Source: Maribacter aestuarii
GTDB lineage: Bacteria > Bacteroidota > Bacteroidia > Flavobacteriales > Flavobacteriaceae
Length of the DNA: 64,000 bases
Direction: 5' to 3'
Assembly: GCF_027474845.2 (NCBI RefSeq)
Contig: NZ_CP107031.2
Coordinates: 3,735,001-3,799,000 of the forward strand
Position 1 is the first letter of the stretch. Each line of letters begins with the position of its first letter. A program made the position numbers and the translations under genes. The notes under the pieces are model-generated. The model ran no database searches. It worked only from the letters and a program-made list of their open reading frames with translations, and was not told the origin of the DNA. Positions 52,307 to 61,949 of this stretch are shown here, one piece after another.

Positions 52307-53350
52307 ATGAAAAAATTGACCATACTATTCCTTTTAGCCTCCTTGGTTGTCGCCTGTGGAAAGCAACAAAAAGAGGTCCCAAAACAAAAGCCAATTAGTA
52401 AACAAAAAGTTTTGATCATTGACGGTCAGAACAATCACTACATCTGGCCTAAAACGACCATGATGATGAAAGATTATTTGGAACAAACTGGATTGTTCGA
52501 GGTTGAGATCCGTAGAATGGATTCCGTTTGGTTAGGGATAAAATACAACGAGAACAGACCGGAACCCTATACCATGTTTATTGAAAAATACCCCGTGGGC
52601 AATGCTTCATACGCTATTTCCCACGAGCCCATAAAGACCTCCAATTTTTCTATGGATTTTGATAAGTATGATGTAATTGTATCCAACCTAGGTTTTGATG
52701 CGGCCTTATGGCCGGAGGCTACCAGAAAAGAATTTGAGGACTATATGAACAATGGTGGCGGACTCTTGGTGGTACATGCGGCCAATAATTCATGGGGCAA
52801 TTGGGAAGAATACAATAAAATGATTGGTTTGGGTGCTTGGGGAGGGCGTGATACAAGTTCTGGTCCATACGTGTATTATAATGATGATGGTGAAGTTGTG
52901 CGAGATAGTACCGATGGGGTTTGCGGCTCTCACGGAATAGAATATGAGTTTGAAATCACTACTCGCGAAAAAGAGCATCCTATTATGAAAGGATTACCTG
53001 CAAAATGGTTACACACGCAAGATGAGATGTACGAGCGCATGCGCGGTCCTTTTGAAAATGCGACTATTTTGGCTACCGCCTATGCCGATGTTGAAAAGAA
53101 TGCTCCCCCATGGGACCCTAACGTTAAAGGTCTAGGGCAGCATGTGCCTATGTTAATGGCTATAAACTATGGTAAAGGAAGGATTTTCCATACCACTCTG
53201 GGTCATTTTGACTATTCTATGGAGTGTGTCGGTTTTATAACCACATTGCAACGTGGTGCGGAATGGGCGGCTACCGGAAAGGTGACCCAAAAAATTCCAG
53301 AGGATTTCCCATCCACCGGCAAAACTTCATCAAGGAAATGGGGCGAGTAA
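52307..53350 (+). CDS. ThuA-like domain lipoprotein
   Basis: This 347-residue lipoprotein has a signal ending VVAC. The ThuA/trehalose-utilisation class I glutamine amidotransferase-like fold is clear from KVLIIDGQNNHYIWPKT near residue 34, NGGGLLVVHAANNSWG, HGIEYEFEITTREKEHPIMKGLP, HTQDEMYERMRGP and the C-terminal GRIFHTTLGH. In Bacteroidota such proteins accompany sugar or glycan metabolism, but no such genes are adjacent. Confidence 0.85.
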   Translation: MKKLTILFLLASLVVACGKQQKEVPKQKPISKQKVLIIDGQNNHYIWPKTTMMMKDYLEQTGLFEVEIRRMDSVWLGIKYNENRPEPYTMFIEKYPVGNASYAISHEPIKTSNFSMDFDKYDVIVSNLGFDAALWPEATRKEFEDYMNNGGGLLVVHAANNSWGNWEEYNKMIGLGAWGGRDTSSGPYVYYNDDGEVVRDSTDGVCGSHGIEYEFEITTREKEHPIMKGLPAKWLHTQDEMYERMRGPFENATILATAYADVEKNAPPWDPNVKGLGQHVPMLMAINYGKGRIFHTTLGHFDYSMECVGFITTLQRGAEWAATGKVTQKIPEDFPSTGKTSSRKWGE

Positions 53351-53380
53351 TGACTACGTATGTTTATTACTAACGATGAA

Positions 53381-53842
53381 TTATCGAAGTCTATTATCGC
53401 ACCCCTCCCTCCTACGGGTATCGATTAGGTAAATGATTTTCCAAGCATGCGCCTCCTTGAAAAGTTGGAAGGAATTAACTCCACAATGGTGAAACTCGCT
53501 ATTCAGCCAAAATTCATAGGGGGTCCAAACATTGGCCATTGGGCCATCTATCTCAACGGAATAATCTAAAATCTTTTCCTCAAATTTTACAGAATCGGGA
53601 ATACTCACAATGGAACGAATCATATCCTCAAAGCGCTCCGTTCGTAAACGCTGCACTCCATCTTTTCCCGCACCTATGGTTTGAAGTGTAATTTCTTGAT
53701 GTACCAGACTTTGCATTCCTACCGAATCTTGTGCGTGAAATGATTCGAAAAATTTCTTTATGGTATTTTTCACCGCCTCCTCTTCTTGAGACCATCCAAT
53801 TGCAAAAGTGAGACTGAAAAAAAGAATCATTAACTTTTTCAT
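53381..53842 (-). CDS. Exported SnoaL/NTF2-like protein
   Basis: This 153-residue protein has a signal peptide (about 1-18, ending GWSQ) and one NTF2-like cone fold: AVKNTIKKFFESFHAQDSVGMQSLVH, then DSVKFEEKILDYSVEIDGPMANVWTPYEFW and FQLFKEAHAWKIIYLIDTRRR. Members bind small ligands or act as simple isomerases. I chose the ATG at 53842, which begins the signal peptide. Confidence 0.82.
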   Translation of the reverse strand: MKKLMILFFSLTFAIGWSQEEEAVKNTIKKFFESFHAQDSVGMQSLVHQEITLQTIGAGKDGVQRLRTERFEDMIRSIVSIPDSVKFEEKILDYSVEIDGPMANVWTPYEFWLNSEFHHCGVNSFQLFKEAHAWKIIYLIDTRRREGCDNRLR

Positions 53843-53973
53843 GATATTCCGCTTTTTAAAAGAGTAGGCTAAAAATAACGATATTCTACCTATTGGCAGA
53901 GATGTGCGCATTATTGTACCAGAATCATAATCTCGCCAAAACTCCTTATTTTTATCCGCTTAAATACAATTAG

Positions 53974-54792
53974 ATGTCCATAGCTAAAAAAGAATACAAA
54001 AGAATAACAGTAAAGTCCTTGGTGGACATGAAAAAGAACGGCGAGAAGATTTCCATGCTAACCGCTTATGACTATTCCATGGCCAAAATAGTAGATGCCG
54101 CCAAAGTAGACGTTATCCTTGTGGGTGACTCCGCAAGTAACGTGATGGCTGGTCATGAGACTACCTTACCGATTACCTTAGACCAAATGATATACCATGC
54201 TTCTTCCGTAATTAGGGCAACCGAAAGGGCATTGGTAGTTGTGGATTTACCGTTCGGAAGCTACCAGAGTGATCCAAAGGAAGCTTTACGGTCAGCTATT
54301 CGAATTATGAAAGAAAGCGGTGCACATGCCGTAAAAGTGGAAGGTGGAGCTGAAATCAAGGAATCCGTTAAACGTATTTTAGCGGCGGGTATTCCAGTTA
54401 TGGGACATTTGGGACTTACCCCACAATCCATTTATAAATTTGGGACCTATACGGTTAGGGCCAAAGAAGACGAAGAAGCTGATAAATTAAAGGAAGATGC
54501 CTTAATGCTGGAAAAACTGGGCTGTTTTGGTATTGTCTTGGAAAAGATACCTGCCGAGCTCACTAAAAAAGTTTCTGAAAGTCTTACCATACCCACCATT
54601 GGTATTGGAGGTGGCAAACATGCGGATGGCCAGGTATTGGTCATTCATGATCTTTTGGGCATGACACACGAGTTCAATCCGAGATTTTTAAGGCGATACA
54701 TGAATTTATATGAGGAAATGGGCAATGCCATTTCCCATTATGTAAAAGATGTAAAGAACAAGGATTTTCCGAGCGATGAAGAACAATACTAG
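53974..54792 (+). CDS. panB: 3-methyl-2-oxobutanoate hydroxymethyltransferase
   Basis: This 272-residue TIM-barrel enzyme of pantothenate synthesis transfers a hydroxymethyl group to 2-oxoisovalerate. Motifs present are [34 protein letters not shown] (metal site), HAVKVEGG and [10 protein letters not shown]. It lies 11 bp before lspA on the same strand; panC is not adjacent. Confidence 0.95.
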   Translation: MSIAKKEYKRITVKSLVDMKKNGEKISMLTAYDYSMAKIVDAAKVDVILVGDSASNVMAGHETTLPITLDQMIYHASSVIRATERALVVVDLPFGSYQSDPKEALRSAIRIMKESGAHAVKVEGGAEIKESVKRILAAGIPVMGHLGLTPQSIYKFGTYTVRAKEDEEADKLKEDALMLEKLGCFGIVLEKIPAELTKKVSESLTIPTIGIGGGKHADGQVLVIHDLLGMTHEFNPRFLRRYMNLYEEMGNAISHYVKDVKNKDFPSDEEQY

Positions 54793-54803
54793 TCGTCATT
54801 ACC

Positions 54804-55301
54804 ATGCAAAAGCACTTCATCCTTAATCGTTTTTATATTTTGGTCCTGGTCCTTTTAAATGTAGGCTGTGATCAAATTTCCAAGGAAGTGGTTCGTACCA
54901 ACGTTGCGCAACAAGACTATATACCGTTAATCGAACACTATTTTATTTTGACCAATGTCGAAAATACAGGAGCAATGCTGGGTTTTGGTCAAAACTTTTC
55001 ACCGTTTATGAAAATGGTTTTGTTACAGGGGTTACCGCTTTTGGTTTTGCTGATAATTTTATTTCGAATGTTGACCAAAACTAACTTAAACCCTTGGATG
55101 GTGATTGGTTTTGCCTTTGTCATCGGGGGCGGTATGGGTAATTTAATAGACCGCATATTTTATGGTTCAGTAACCGATTTTTTCCAAATACGATTGGGCA
55201 TTTTTACGACCGGAATATTCAATATGGCTGATGTAGCCGTTACTCTGGGGGTAATCATAATTTTAGCATTAAGTATTAAGAGAAAAGAAGCGACTTTTTA
55301 A
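54804..55301 (+). CDS. lspA: Lipoprotein signal peptidase (signal peptidase II)
   Basis: This 165-residue, four-helix protein has catalytic aspartates Asp116 (GNLIDR) and Asp143 (FNMADV), plus the N-terminal CDQISK and VENTGAMLG motifs. It processes the many lipoproteins seen in this window. It lies between panB and the pseudouridine synthase gene. Confidence 0.93.
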   Translation: MQKHFILNRFYILVLVLLNVGCDQISKEVVRTNVAQQDYIPLIEHYFILTNVENTGAMLGFGQNFSPFMKMVLLQGLPLLVLLIILFRMLTKTNLNPWMVIGFAFVIGGGMGNLIDRIFYGSVTDFFQIRLGIFTTGIFNMADVAVTLGVIIILALSIKRKEATF

Positions 55302-55322
55302 AAATCGATAATCCAAACTCCT

Positions 55323-56018
55323 TTGTCCAAAAAACAACGTTCCAACCCTACCAATCTTCAAGTACTTTTTGAAGACAATCATCTCATTATAATCAATAAA
55401 AGGCCAGGAGATATAGTTCAGGGTGATAAAACAGGGGATACTCCCTTGAGCGAAGTGGTAAAGGAATATCTAAAAGTAAAGTATCAAAAACCCGGAAACG
55501 TATATTTGGGAGTGGTGCATCGTTTGGACAGGCCTACCTCTGGTATCGTATTATTTGCTAGAACCTCAAAAGCCTTACCTAGACTTAACAAGCTTTTTGC
55601 CGAAAAAGAGGCTGAAAAGACCTATTGGGCCATTGTAAAAAACATAAACAAAGAGGAAGATACCCTTATACATTGGTTGAAGCGCAACCCAAAGCAGAAT
55701 AAATCTTACGCGCACATTAATGAGGTGCCGGACAGTAAAAAAGCAATACTTGGTTATCGAACCTTGAAAAAACTAGATCGGTATTTCCTGTTGGAAATCG
55801 ATTTAAAAACAGGTAGACATCACCAAATCCGCTCTCAATTAGCTGCAATCGGAAGTCCTATTAAAGGGGATTTGAAATACGGTTTTGACCGTAGTAATAG
55901 TGATGCAAGTATTCACTTGCACGCCAGAAAACTACATTTTGTACATCCAGTAAAAAAGGAACCCCTCACCATTATAGCTCCCCCGCCAAAAGATCCCATT
56001 TGGGATGCGTGTTCTTAA
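55323..56018 (+). CDS. RluA family RNA pseudouridine synthase
   Basis: This 231-residue protein has the RluA catalytic motif HRLDRPTSG (Asp69), followed by KTYWAIV and the LKTGRHHQIRSQLA loop. It has no S4 domain. It converts uridine to pseudouridine in rRNA or tRNA; the site is unknown. The likely start is TTG at 55323, 21 bp after the lspA stop. Confidence 0.88.
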   Translation: MSKKQRSNPTNLQVLFEDNHLIIINKRPGDIVQGDKTGDTPLSEVVKEYLKVKYQKPGNVYLGVVHRLDRPTSGIVLFARTSKALPRLNKLFAEKEAEKTYWAIVKNINKEEDTLIHWLKRNPKQNKSYAHINEVPDSKKAILGYRTLKKLDRYFLLEIDLKTGRHHQIRSQLAAIGSPIKGDLKYGFDRSNSDASIHLHARKLHFVHPVKKEPLTIIAPPPKDPIWDACS

Positions 56019-56061
56019 TATTTGTATTTTTAGAATTCCATAACAACACTAAAAAAGAATT

Positions 56062-56592
56062 ATGATTAAGAAAATATCGGCTTTTTTACTTTTTTGCCTA
56101 TTGGTCAATTGTGGAAGTTATAATTCTATCGACACCTTCTACAACACCCATAAAAATGATGATCAAGTTACCGCGATTCGCGTGCCACAATTCATGCTTA
56201 CCCTAATTAGTGGAATTTCACCCGAAATGGAATCCTTGGTGGGCAATACCAAGGATTTAAGATATATGCAATTTCCCAGTGCAACTCCGGCTAGAACCGA
56301 TTTCTTGAATAAACAAATGAACGGCATAACCGGGAATTCCTTTATTGAGGTTTATCGTAAAAACGACAATTTGAAACGAAATATCGTTTCTATACGAGAG
56401 AAGAAAAATACCGTTAAGGAAATATTGATTTATAATAATAACAATCAGACAGGTTCTTTCCTTTACTTCAATGGAAATTTTGACCCCGTAAAAATAAGGG
56501 ACATGGCCAAAAACAATGAATTCGAGACCCTAGGCGATGGATTGCTCAATCAATTTGGAGCAGGCACTCCCGGCATCAGTCCCGAAGATTAG
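56062..56592 (+). CDS. DUF4252 domain lipoprotein
   Basis: This 176-residue protein has a signal ending VNC and a DUF4252 domain (VTAIRVPQFMLTLISGISPEMESL, FIEVYRKNDN, KEILIYNNNNQTGSFLYFNGNF). Such proteins are common in Bacteroidota and often sit near sigma factor/anti-sigma genes, which are not present here. The role is unknown. Confidence 0.8.
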   Translation: MIKKISAFLLFCLLVNCGSYNSIDTFYNTHKNDDQVTAIRVPQFMLTLISGISPEMESLVGNTKDLRYMQFPSATPARTDFLNKQMNGITGNSFIEVYRKNDNLKRNIVSIREKKNTVKEILIYNNNNQTGSFLYFNGNFDPVKIRDMAKNNEFETLGDGLLNQFGAGTPGISPED

Positions 56593-56603
56593 TATTCTTG
56601 GGT

Positions 56604-58148
56604 TTATCGAGAATAGGCAAGCGCTTTTTCCCTGATTATCTGTGAGACCGGTTTATTTTCCAAATGACTTTCTAACCACGAGATAATGTCCAAGTACAGA
56701 AAGGCACGCTTCTCGTAAGGGTGATTCTCATATTTCTTTAGTTCGGTATGCAGTTTTTGGAACTCAGACCTTAGTTCATTCGGGTAGATGCCACCAAGAT
56801 TTCTGAGGAATTTTATCATTTCTTTTTGAACTGCGTGTAAATCGTTCATCTTTAATAAAAACTTATAGGTGCTTTTTAATTGTACCTCTAAATGGTAATC
56901 CATTCCGGCCTCATAATGCGCCACCAGGCTCAAAACCCTTGCGAAGCACATAAGGTCCTCTCGCATCTTTAGGCTCTTATTATCAATTATCTTCTTCAGA
57001 TAAAGAATACACGTTTTATTATCGCCAACGCCAAAATACAAACAGGCAATCTTATAATACAGTACCAGAATATGGTGGGCATCTATGCGATCTTTATGTT
57101 TGTTGATGCCAAACTCTATTATTTTTACCAGATAAAGACCTTTTTCAAAAGTGCCTTCTAGAAAATGTAGATTAAGTTTATTGGCATTCAGGTAAATGAA
57201 AGCCAATGAATTTACGTTGTCATTTTTAGGAAAATCCTTTTCTTGAATAGTCTGTTCCAAACGTTCTAGTACTTCTTTAAACTGAGAGCTGTATTTTACA
57301 TAAAACAAGGATTCTAATAAATAATGATTTCCTTTTAAAAAGAAAACCGGATTTAAATAAATCATCTCCTTATTCTCATAAAATAAGTCTACCCATTTAC
57401 TGGCATACTTGTAACAGGAAAGAAAATCCTGTGTTAGAAAACTATACCAAAGGTGAGCCTTGTAAAGCCATAATTTTTCCCGGAAGCCCAAAGTATCTAA
57501 ATCGTATTTTGGCAGATGTTTTTCGAAGTATTTTTTAACCTGTTGGTAATCCTCATCACTTCTAACGTAACCTACCTTTAACATCATCCCGTAAAGCTGA
57601 AGGGATAAGTTAGAGAGTTTGCTTGTCATTACGTTCTGCCCAGACAATTCCTTCGCCTGTACCGCCAGCTCATCCGCCCGGTCCGGTATGCTCCGTGTTA
57701 TATATTGGGTCTCAATAATTTTCTCCAACTCCACAATTTCATAGGCTATATTCTTCTCCTCGTTTTCTATCGCAACAGTCTTGGCCTTGTCCAAAATCTT
57801 AAGGCTTTGTTTGTACAATCCCTTTTGGTATAAGATGGTCGCGAAATCCAATTGCTCCCGGATTTGAACACGGATATTTTGGTTTACCGGATTCAACCGT
57901 AAACTCACAAGAATCTGCTTGTATAGGTGTGCCTTTAAATTGGAAAGTTGTGCTTTTTTTACAATACCACTTTCTAAAATGGTCTTCTCGTCATAATTTT
58001 TTAATTTGTCCAACAGATTGAACAATGCCAGAAACTTGGCATCGGTATTTACACCCAACCTGCCAACGTACAGTTTAAATTGTCGTTTCTCAGATTTGGA
58101 AAGTGATTTAACCAGAATGAACAGCGCATCTTTATGTGCATTTGTCAT
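56604..58148 (-). CDS. Long helical-repeat protein, unknown function
   Basis: This 514-residue cytosolic protein is almost all helix, with TPR-like repeats (ATILYQKGLYKQSLKILDKAKTVAIENEE, LVLYYKIACLYFGVGDNKTCILYLKKII). The N-terminus SLSKSEKRQFKLYV is typical of a conserved flavobacterial family that I cannot name. It is divergent from leuA. There are no membrane segments or signal peptide. Confidence 0.72.
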   Translation of the reverse strand: MTNAHKDALFILVKSLSKSEKRQFKLYVGRLGVNTDAKFLALFNLLDKLKNYDEKTILESGIVKKAQLSNLKAHLYKQILVSLRLNPVNQNIRVQIREQLDFATILYQKGLYKQSLKILDKAKTVAIENEEKNIAYEIVELEKIIETQYITRSIPDRADELAVQAKELSGQNVMTSKLSNLSLQLYGMMLKVGYVRSDEDYQQVKKYFEKHLPKYDLDTLGFREKLWLYKAHLWYSFLTQDFLSCYKYASKWVDLFYENKEMIYLNPVFFLKGNHYLLESLFYVKYSSQFKEVLERLEQTIQEKDFPKNDNVNSLAFIYLNANKLNLHFLEGTFEKGLYLVKIIEFGINKHKDRIDAHHILVLYYKIACLYFGVGDNKTCILYLKKIIDNKSLKMREDLMCFARVLSLVAHYEAGMDYHLEVQLKSTYKFLLKMNDLHAVQKEMIKFLRNLGGIYPNELRSEFQKLHTELKKYENHPYEKRAFLYLDIISWLESHLENKPVSQIIREKALAYSR

Positions 58149-58228
58149 CGTAAAAAAAAGAGTTTAAATAATTGATTTTCAATATATTGATTACGCAAAA
58201 AAGTGTCTTAACGTTGTAAATGCTATAA

Positions 58229-58246
58229 CAAAATTTATCAATTTTG
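58229..58246. promoter_or_regulatory. Inverted repeat CAAAATT-N4-AATTTTG upstream of leuA
   Basis: This is a symmetric 18-bp element in the gap between the divergent helical-repeat gene and leuA, 49 bp before the leuA ATG. It could be an operator. The sequence is AT-rich, so chance cannot be excluded. Confidence 0.35.
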
Positions 58247-58294
58247 TGTATAGGGTCATATATTCGTTTAACTAGCTAAAACTACGTAAATATA

Positions 58295-59467
58295 ATGAGT
58301 AAAGATATAGTACAGATTTTTGATACTACATTGAGGGATGGCGAGCAAGTTCCAGGATGTAAACTGGATATGGAGCAAAAGTTGGTGATAGCGGAACGGT
58401 TGGATGAGCTTGGGGTTAACATCATTGAAGCAGGTTTTCCCATATCGAGTCCGGGAGATTTCAGGTCCGTCGAAGCAATTTCCAAAATTGTTAAAAATGC
58501 TACCGTTTGTGGACTTACCAGGGCAGTTAAAAAGGATATTGAAGTAGCAGCCGAAGCATTGAAGCATGCCAAAAAGCCAAGAATACATACGGGTATAGGA
58601 ACTTCCGACTCGCACATAAAATTTAAATTCAATTCTAACCGAGAGGCTATAATTGAACGCGCGGTCGATGCCGTTAGTTATGCGAAGACTTTTGTAGAAG
58701 ACGTAGAATTTTATGCCGAGGATGCAGGAAGAACGGATAACGAATTTTTAGCCAGAATATGTGAAGCCGTGGTAAAAGCAGGAGCTACGGTGCTTAATAT
58801 TCCTGATACCACGGGATATTGCCTTCCAGAGGAGTACGGTGCAAAAATGAAATATCTTAAGGAGAACGTTAAGGGGATAGATAAGGCCATTTTATCTTGC
58901 CACTGTCATAATGATTTAGGCCTTGCAACAGCCAACTCTATCGCAGGTGTTATAAATGGTGCTAGACAGATCGAGTGCACCATAAACGGCATAGGGGAAA
59001 GAGCCGGAAATACATCCTTAGAGGAAGTGGTGATGATCTTAAGGCAACATCCCGATTTAAATTTGGACACCACTATCAATAGCAAATTGCTTTATGACAC
59101 CAGTAAGATGGTTTCCCAAAAAATGGGAATGATGGTGCAACCCAACAAGGCTATTGTTGGTGCCAACGCTTTTGCACATAGTTCAGGGATTCATCAAGAT
59201 GGTGTAATTAAGAACAGGGAAACCTATGAAATAATCGACCCTGCAGATGTAGGGGTAACCGAATCATCTATTGTGCTTACCGCAAGGAGCGGTAGAGCTG
59301 CTTTGGCCTACAGGGCAAAAATTGTGGGATATGAACTCACCAAACTGCAACTGGATGAGGTATATGAGGAGTTCTTAAAGTTTGCGGACAGCAAAAAAGA
59401 GGTCAAAGATGAAGACATACATCAAATCATCGAATTAAGTAAAGTCGACGCCCAAAGCGTCAGTTAA
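58295..59467 (+). CDS. leuA: 2-isopropylmalate synthase
   Basis: This 390-residue protein opens with the DRE-TIM metallolyase signature ([17 protein letters not shown]) and has the metal-binding [14 protein letters not shown] and the [15 protein letters not shown] motif. It condenses acetyl-CoA with 2-oxoisovalerate, the first step of leucine synthesis. The C-terminal regulatory LeuA dimer domain is absent, so it is the short form. leuB follows after 2 bp. Confidence 0.92.
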   Translation: MSKDIVQIFDTTLRDGEQVPGCKLDMEQKLVIAERLDELGVNIIEAGFPISSPGDFRSVEAISKIVKNATVCGLTRAVKKDIEVAAEALKHAKKPRIHTGIGTSDSHIKFKFNSNREAIIERAVDAVSYAKTFVEDVEFYAEDAGRTDNEFLARICEAVVKAGATVLNIPDTTGYCLPEEYGAKMKYLKENVKGIDKAILSCHCHNDLGLATANSIAGVINGARQIECTINGIGERAGNTSLEEVVMILRQHPDLNLDTTINSKLLYDTSKMVSQKMGMMVQPNKAIVGANAFAHSSGIHQDGVIKNRETYEIIDPADVGVTESSIVLTARSGRAALAYRAKIVGYELTKLQLDEVYEEFLKFADSKKEVKDEDIHQIIELSKVDAQSVS

Positions 59468-59469
59468 TT

Positions 59470-60588
59470 ATGCATTTAGACATAGCCGTTTTAGGGGGTG
59501 ATGGTATTGGGCCCGAAGTCGTCGCGCAATCCATAAAATGTCTTCGTTCTGTTGAGGAAACATTTGGTCATAGTTTTACGTTTACAAAAGCCAAAGTTGG
59601 TGCCGTTGCCATAAAGGAAACCGGTGAGCCGCTTCCAGAAAAAACACTTGAGATTTGCAAAAAATCAGATGCCGTTCTTTTCGGGGCTATTGGTGCTCCC
59701 GAATATGATGGAAATCCCACGTCTAAAATATGGCCTGAGCAAGGCTTGCTAAGGCTTCGGAAAGAACTAGGCCTTTTTGCCAATATCAGGCCCGTTAAAG
59801 TTTTTCCTACCCTTATAAAACAGTCCCCTTTAGCAAAATCTACCGTACAGCATACTGATCTTGTTATTTATAGAGAACTTTCTGGCGGAATATATTATGG
59901 GGAAAAAATCCAAGATGAAAGTCAGAGTTCAGCCACCGATACCTGTACCTACACCGAGAGCGAAATTAGCAGAATAAGTCATTTGGCATTTAAAGCAGCT
60001 CGTGCAAGACGTAAAAAAGTTACTCTTGTGGATAAGGCCAATGTTTTGGAAACCTCTAGATTATGGCGTAGAGTGGTGCATACCATAGCTGAAAGCTATC
60101 CTGATGTTTCTTTGAATTGTTTATTTATTGATAATGCGGCGGTACAGATGATTTTGAACCCTAGCCAATTCGACGTGATTTTGACCGATAATATGTTCGG
60201 TGATATTTTATCTGACCAAGGAAGTGTTATAGCCGGTTCAATAGGCCTTTTACCCTCAGCTTCGGTGGGAACGGAACACGCCATGTTTGAACCAATTCAT
60301 GGGTCCTACCCAAATGCAAAAAATAAGAACATAGCAAATCCTGTCGCATCCATTCTTAGCACGGCTATGCTTTTACAACATTTTAAAATGGATGAAGAAT
60401 CCGATGCCGTGGTTGCAGCGGTACTCAAATCATTTTCCAAGAAAATTGTTACCCCGGATATTATGGGTAGCAGTAAATATGGCACCAATTATGTGGGTGA
60501 TTTTATTGCCGATAATATTATGGAATTGGATGGAAGTTTCAATATAAACGATGAAAACATCGGTCTGGGAAAATCCACTATTATATAG
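59470..60588 (+). CDS. leuB: 3-isopropylmalate dehydrogenase
   Basis: This 372-residue enzyme has the isopropylmalate/isocitrate dehydrogenase fold: AVLGGDGIGPEVV at the start, the Arg-rich substrate loop RLRKELGLFANIRP, the catalytic YRELSGGIYYGE and KANVLETSRLWR, the metal-binding DNMFGDILSDQ and the NAD loop GTEHAMFEPIHGS. It is coupled to leuA. The isomerase genes leuC and leuD are not in the window. Confidence 0.95.
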   Translation: MHLDIAVLGGDGIGPEVVAQSIKCLRSVEETFGHSFTFTKAKVGAVAIKETGEPLPEKTLEICKKSDAVLFGAIGAPEYDGNPTSKIWPEQGLLRLRKELGLFANIRPVKVFPTLIKQSPLAKSTVQHTDLVIYRELSGGIYYGEKIQDESQSSATDTCTYTESEISRISHLAFKAARARRKKVTLVDKANVLETSRLWRRVVHTIAESYPDVSLNCLFIDNAAVQMILNPSQFDVILTDNMFGDILSDQGSVIAGSIGLLPSASVGTEHAMFEPIHGSYPNAKNKNIANPVASILSTAMLLQHFKMDEESDAVVAAVLKSFSKKIVTPDIMGSSKYGTNYVGDFIADNIMELDGSFNINDENIGLGKSTII

Positions 60589-60596
60589 GTATTAAA

Positions 60597-61823
60597 TTAT
60601 TCCGCCAGAAGACCTTTCAAAAAACTATCAAAATCCTTTTTGAATTCAATATAGGCATCGCCCGTAGCTGGGCCATTGAAACCGGTATGGATTCTTCTAA
60701 CCTCGCCTTTTTTATCAAGGAAAATCGTTGTGGGATAAGATAACACATGATTCAGCATGGGTAGCTTTTCTTGAGCTTGGTCCTTATCGGAAGTCCCGAA
60801 CTGAGCCAATAAAATAGGATACTCCACTCCTATCCTATCCGTTAAGCGTTGTATACTTTTAAAAGCTAAAGCCTCGGTCTTTGCATATTCAAAGGCCAAA
60901 CCTATAACCTTCAAGTCTTCGTGGTTATTTTCGTCCAAATAATCTACCAAAAATTTTGTCTCGTCCAAACAGTTGGGGCACCACGTACCCATAATTTGGA
61001 CTATAACAACCTTATTCCTATACTCGTCATCATTTAATGAAACTACCTCACCTTCACTATTTGGGAATAAAAAGTCTAATTTATCATAGCCTTCTTTAAG
61101 AAAGGTCAGTGAGTCCGGACTAGGTAATTCGTAATCTGCATTTTGAAACGCAACGAAAGGTTCTTTAAAATGATTCCCGGAGTAAAACGTACCGTTCAAA
61201 ATACTATCCTTTAATTGAGCAGCGAACAAAAAAGCGTGTGCCCCATCAAAGGCGGACAATTTTAAGGAGTCGCCATCCATCACGCCTTCCAAAAAGCGAT
61301 AATCTCCGGTCGTGGTTCTAAAAGTACCTGAAACTTTCTGGCCTTTTTGCGTAAAAATTCCTTTACCCATATAACTCTCTTCCGTATCGGGACTAAACTC
61401 AGTTTCCCAAATACCGGATATATCCTTTGTAGTTGGCTTTGGATTGGAGAATCTCTCTTCCATGCCATGTGTCGCGTGAAAAGGAACAATTCTATCCAAA
61501 CTTTCCTTTATAAACTTTCCTTTAATACTGCTATCTGAAAACGTACCAGCGATGTAACCTTCAAACACCGGAGTTCGAATCCATATTGAATCGCCATTGA
61601 CATCAATTTCATCAACTAGAATTTTTTCATCCGCATTAAAGATTTGTAAGGAGTAATCTCCATTTTCGGCCTTGAAAACTTCAAAGTTGAAAGGAAGCTG
61701 CTGGCCATCCATAACATCCAAACGAGCTTGCCAAACACCTTCTTTCAAGTCCTGTGCTTTTTCCGCTTGTTTACAGCCGAAAACCAATATCAAACAAGAA
61801 ATAACAACTAAACGTCTTTTCAT
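60597..61823 (-). CDS. TlpA-like thioredoxin lipoprotein
   Basis: This 408-residue protein has a lipoprotein signal ending FGC. A large N-terminal beta region (about 25-250) with repeated strands such as GVWQARLDVMDGQQLPFNFE and GIWETEFSPD precedes a C-terminal TlpA/AhpC thioredoxin domain with the motif WCPNC (Cys282 and Cys285). It probably works as an envelope disulfide reductase. It converges on leuB. Confidence 0.85.
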   Translation of the reverse strand: MKRRLVVISCLILVFGCKQAEKAQDLKEGVWQARLDVMDGQQLPFNFEVFKAENGDYSLQIFNADEKILVDEIDVNGDSIWIRTPVFEGYIAGTFSDSSIKGKFIKESLDRIVPFHATHGMEERFSNPKPTTKDISGIWETEFSPDTEESYMGKGIFTQKGQKVSGTFRTTTGDYRFLEGVMDGDSLKLSAFDGAHAFLFAAQLKDSILNGTFYSGNHFKEPFVAFQNADYELPSPDSLTFLKEGYDKLDFLFPNSEGEVVSLNDDEYRNKVVIVQIMGTWCPNCLDETKFLVDYLDENNHEDLKVIGLAFEYAKTEALAFKSIQRLTDRIGVEYPILLAQFGTSDKDQAQEKLPMLNHVLSYPTTIFLDKKGEVRRIHTGFNGPATGDAYIEFKKDFDSFLKGLLAE

Positions 61824-61899
61824 CCGAACTTAATTTAGACAGCGAAATAACAACTAAAATGGAAGAATTGAAAATTAAAAACAATTACTGCGGCTCATA

Positions 61900-61930
61900 T
61901 TGAATCTGTTGGGGCATTGTTTTATCTTTA
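61900..61930 (+). promoter_or_regulatory. Candidate promoter of pheT (TTG-N20-TATCTTTA)
   Basis: A TTG at 61900-61902 and a TATCTTTA at 61923-61930 (one base off TAnnTTTG) are 20 bp apart and end 19 bp before the pheT ATG. Confidence 0.55.
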
Positions 61931-61949
61931 CCCACTTTAAAATCGAAGA

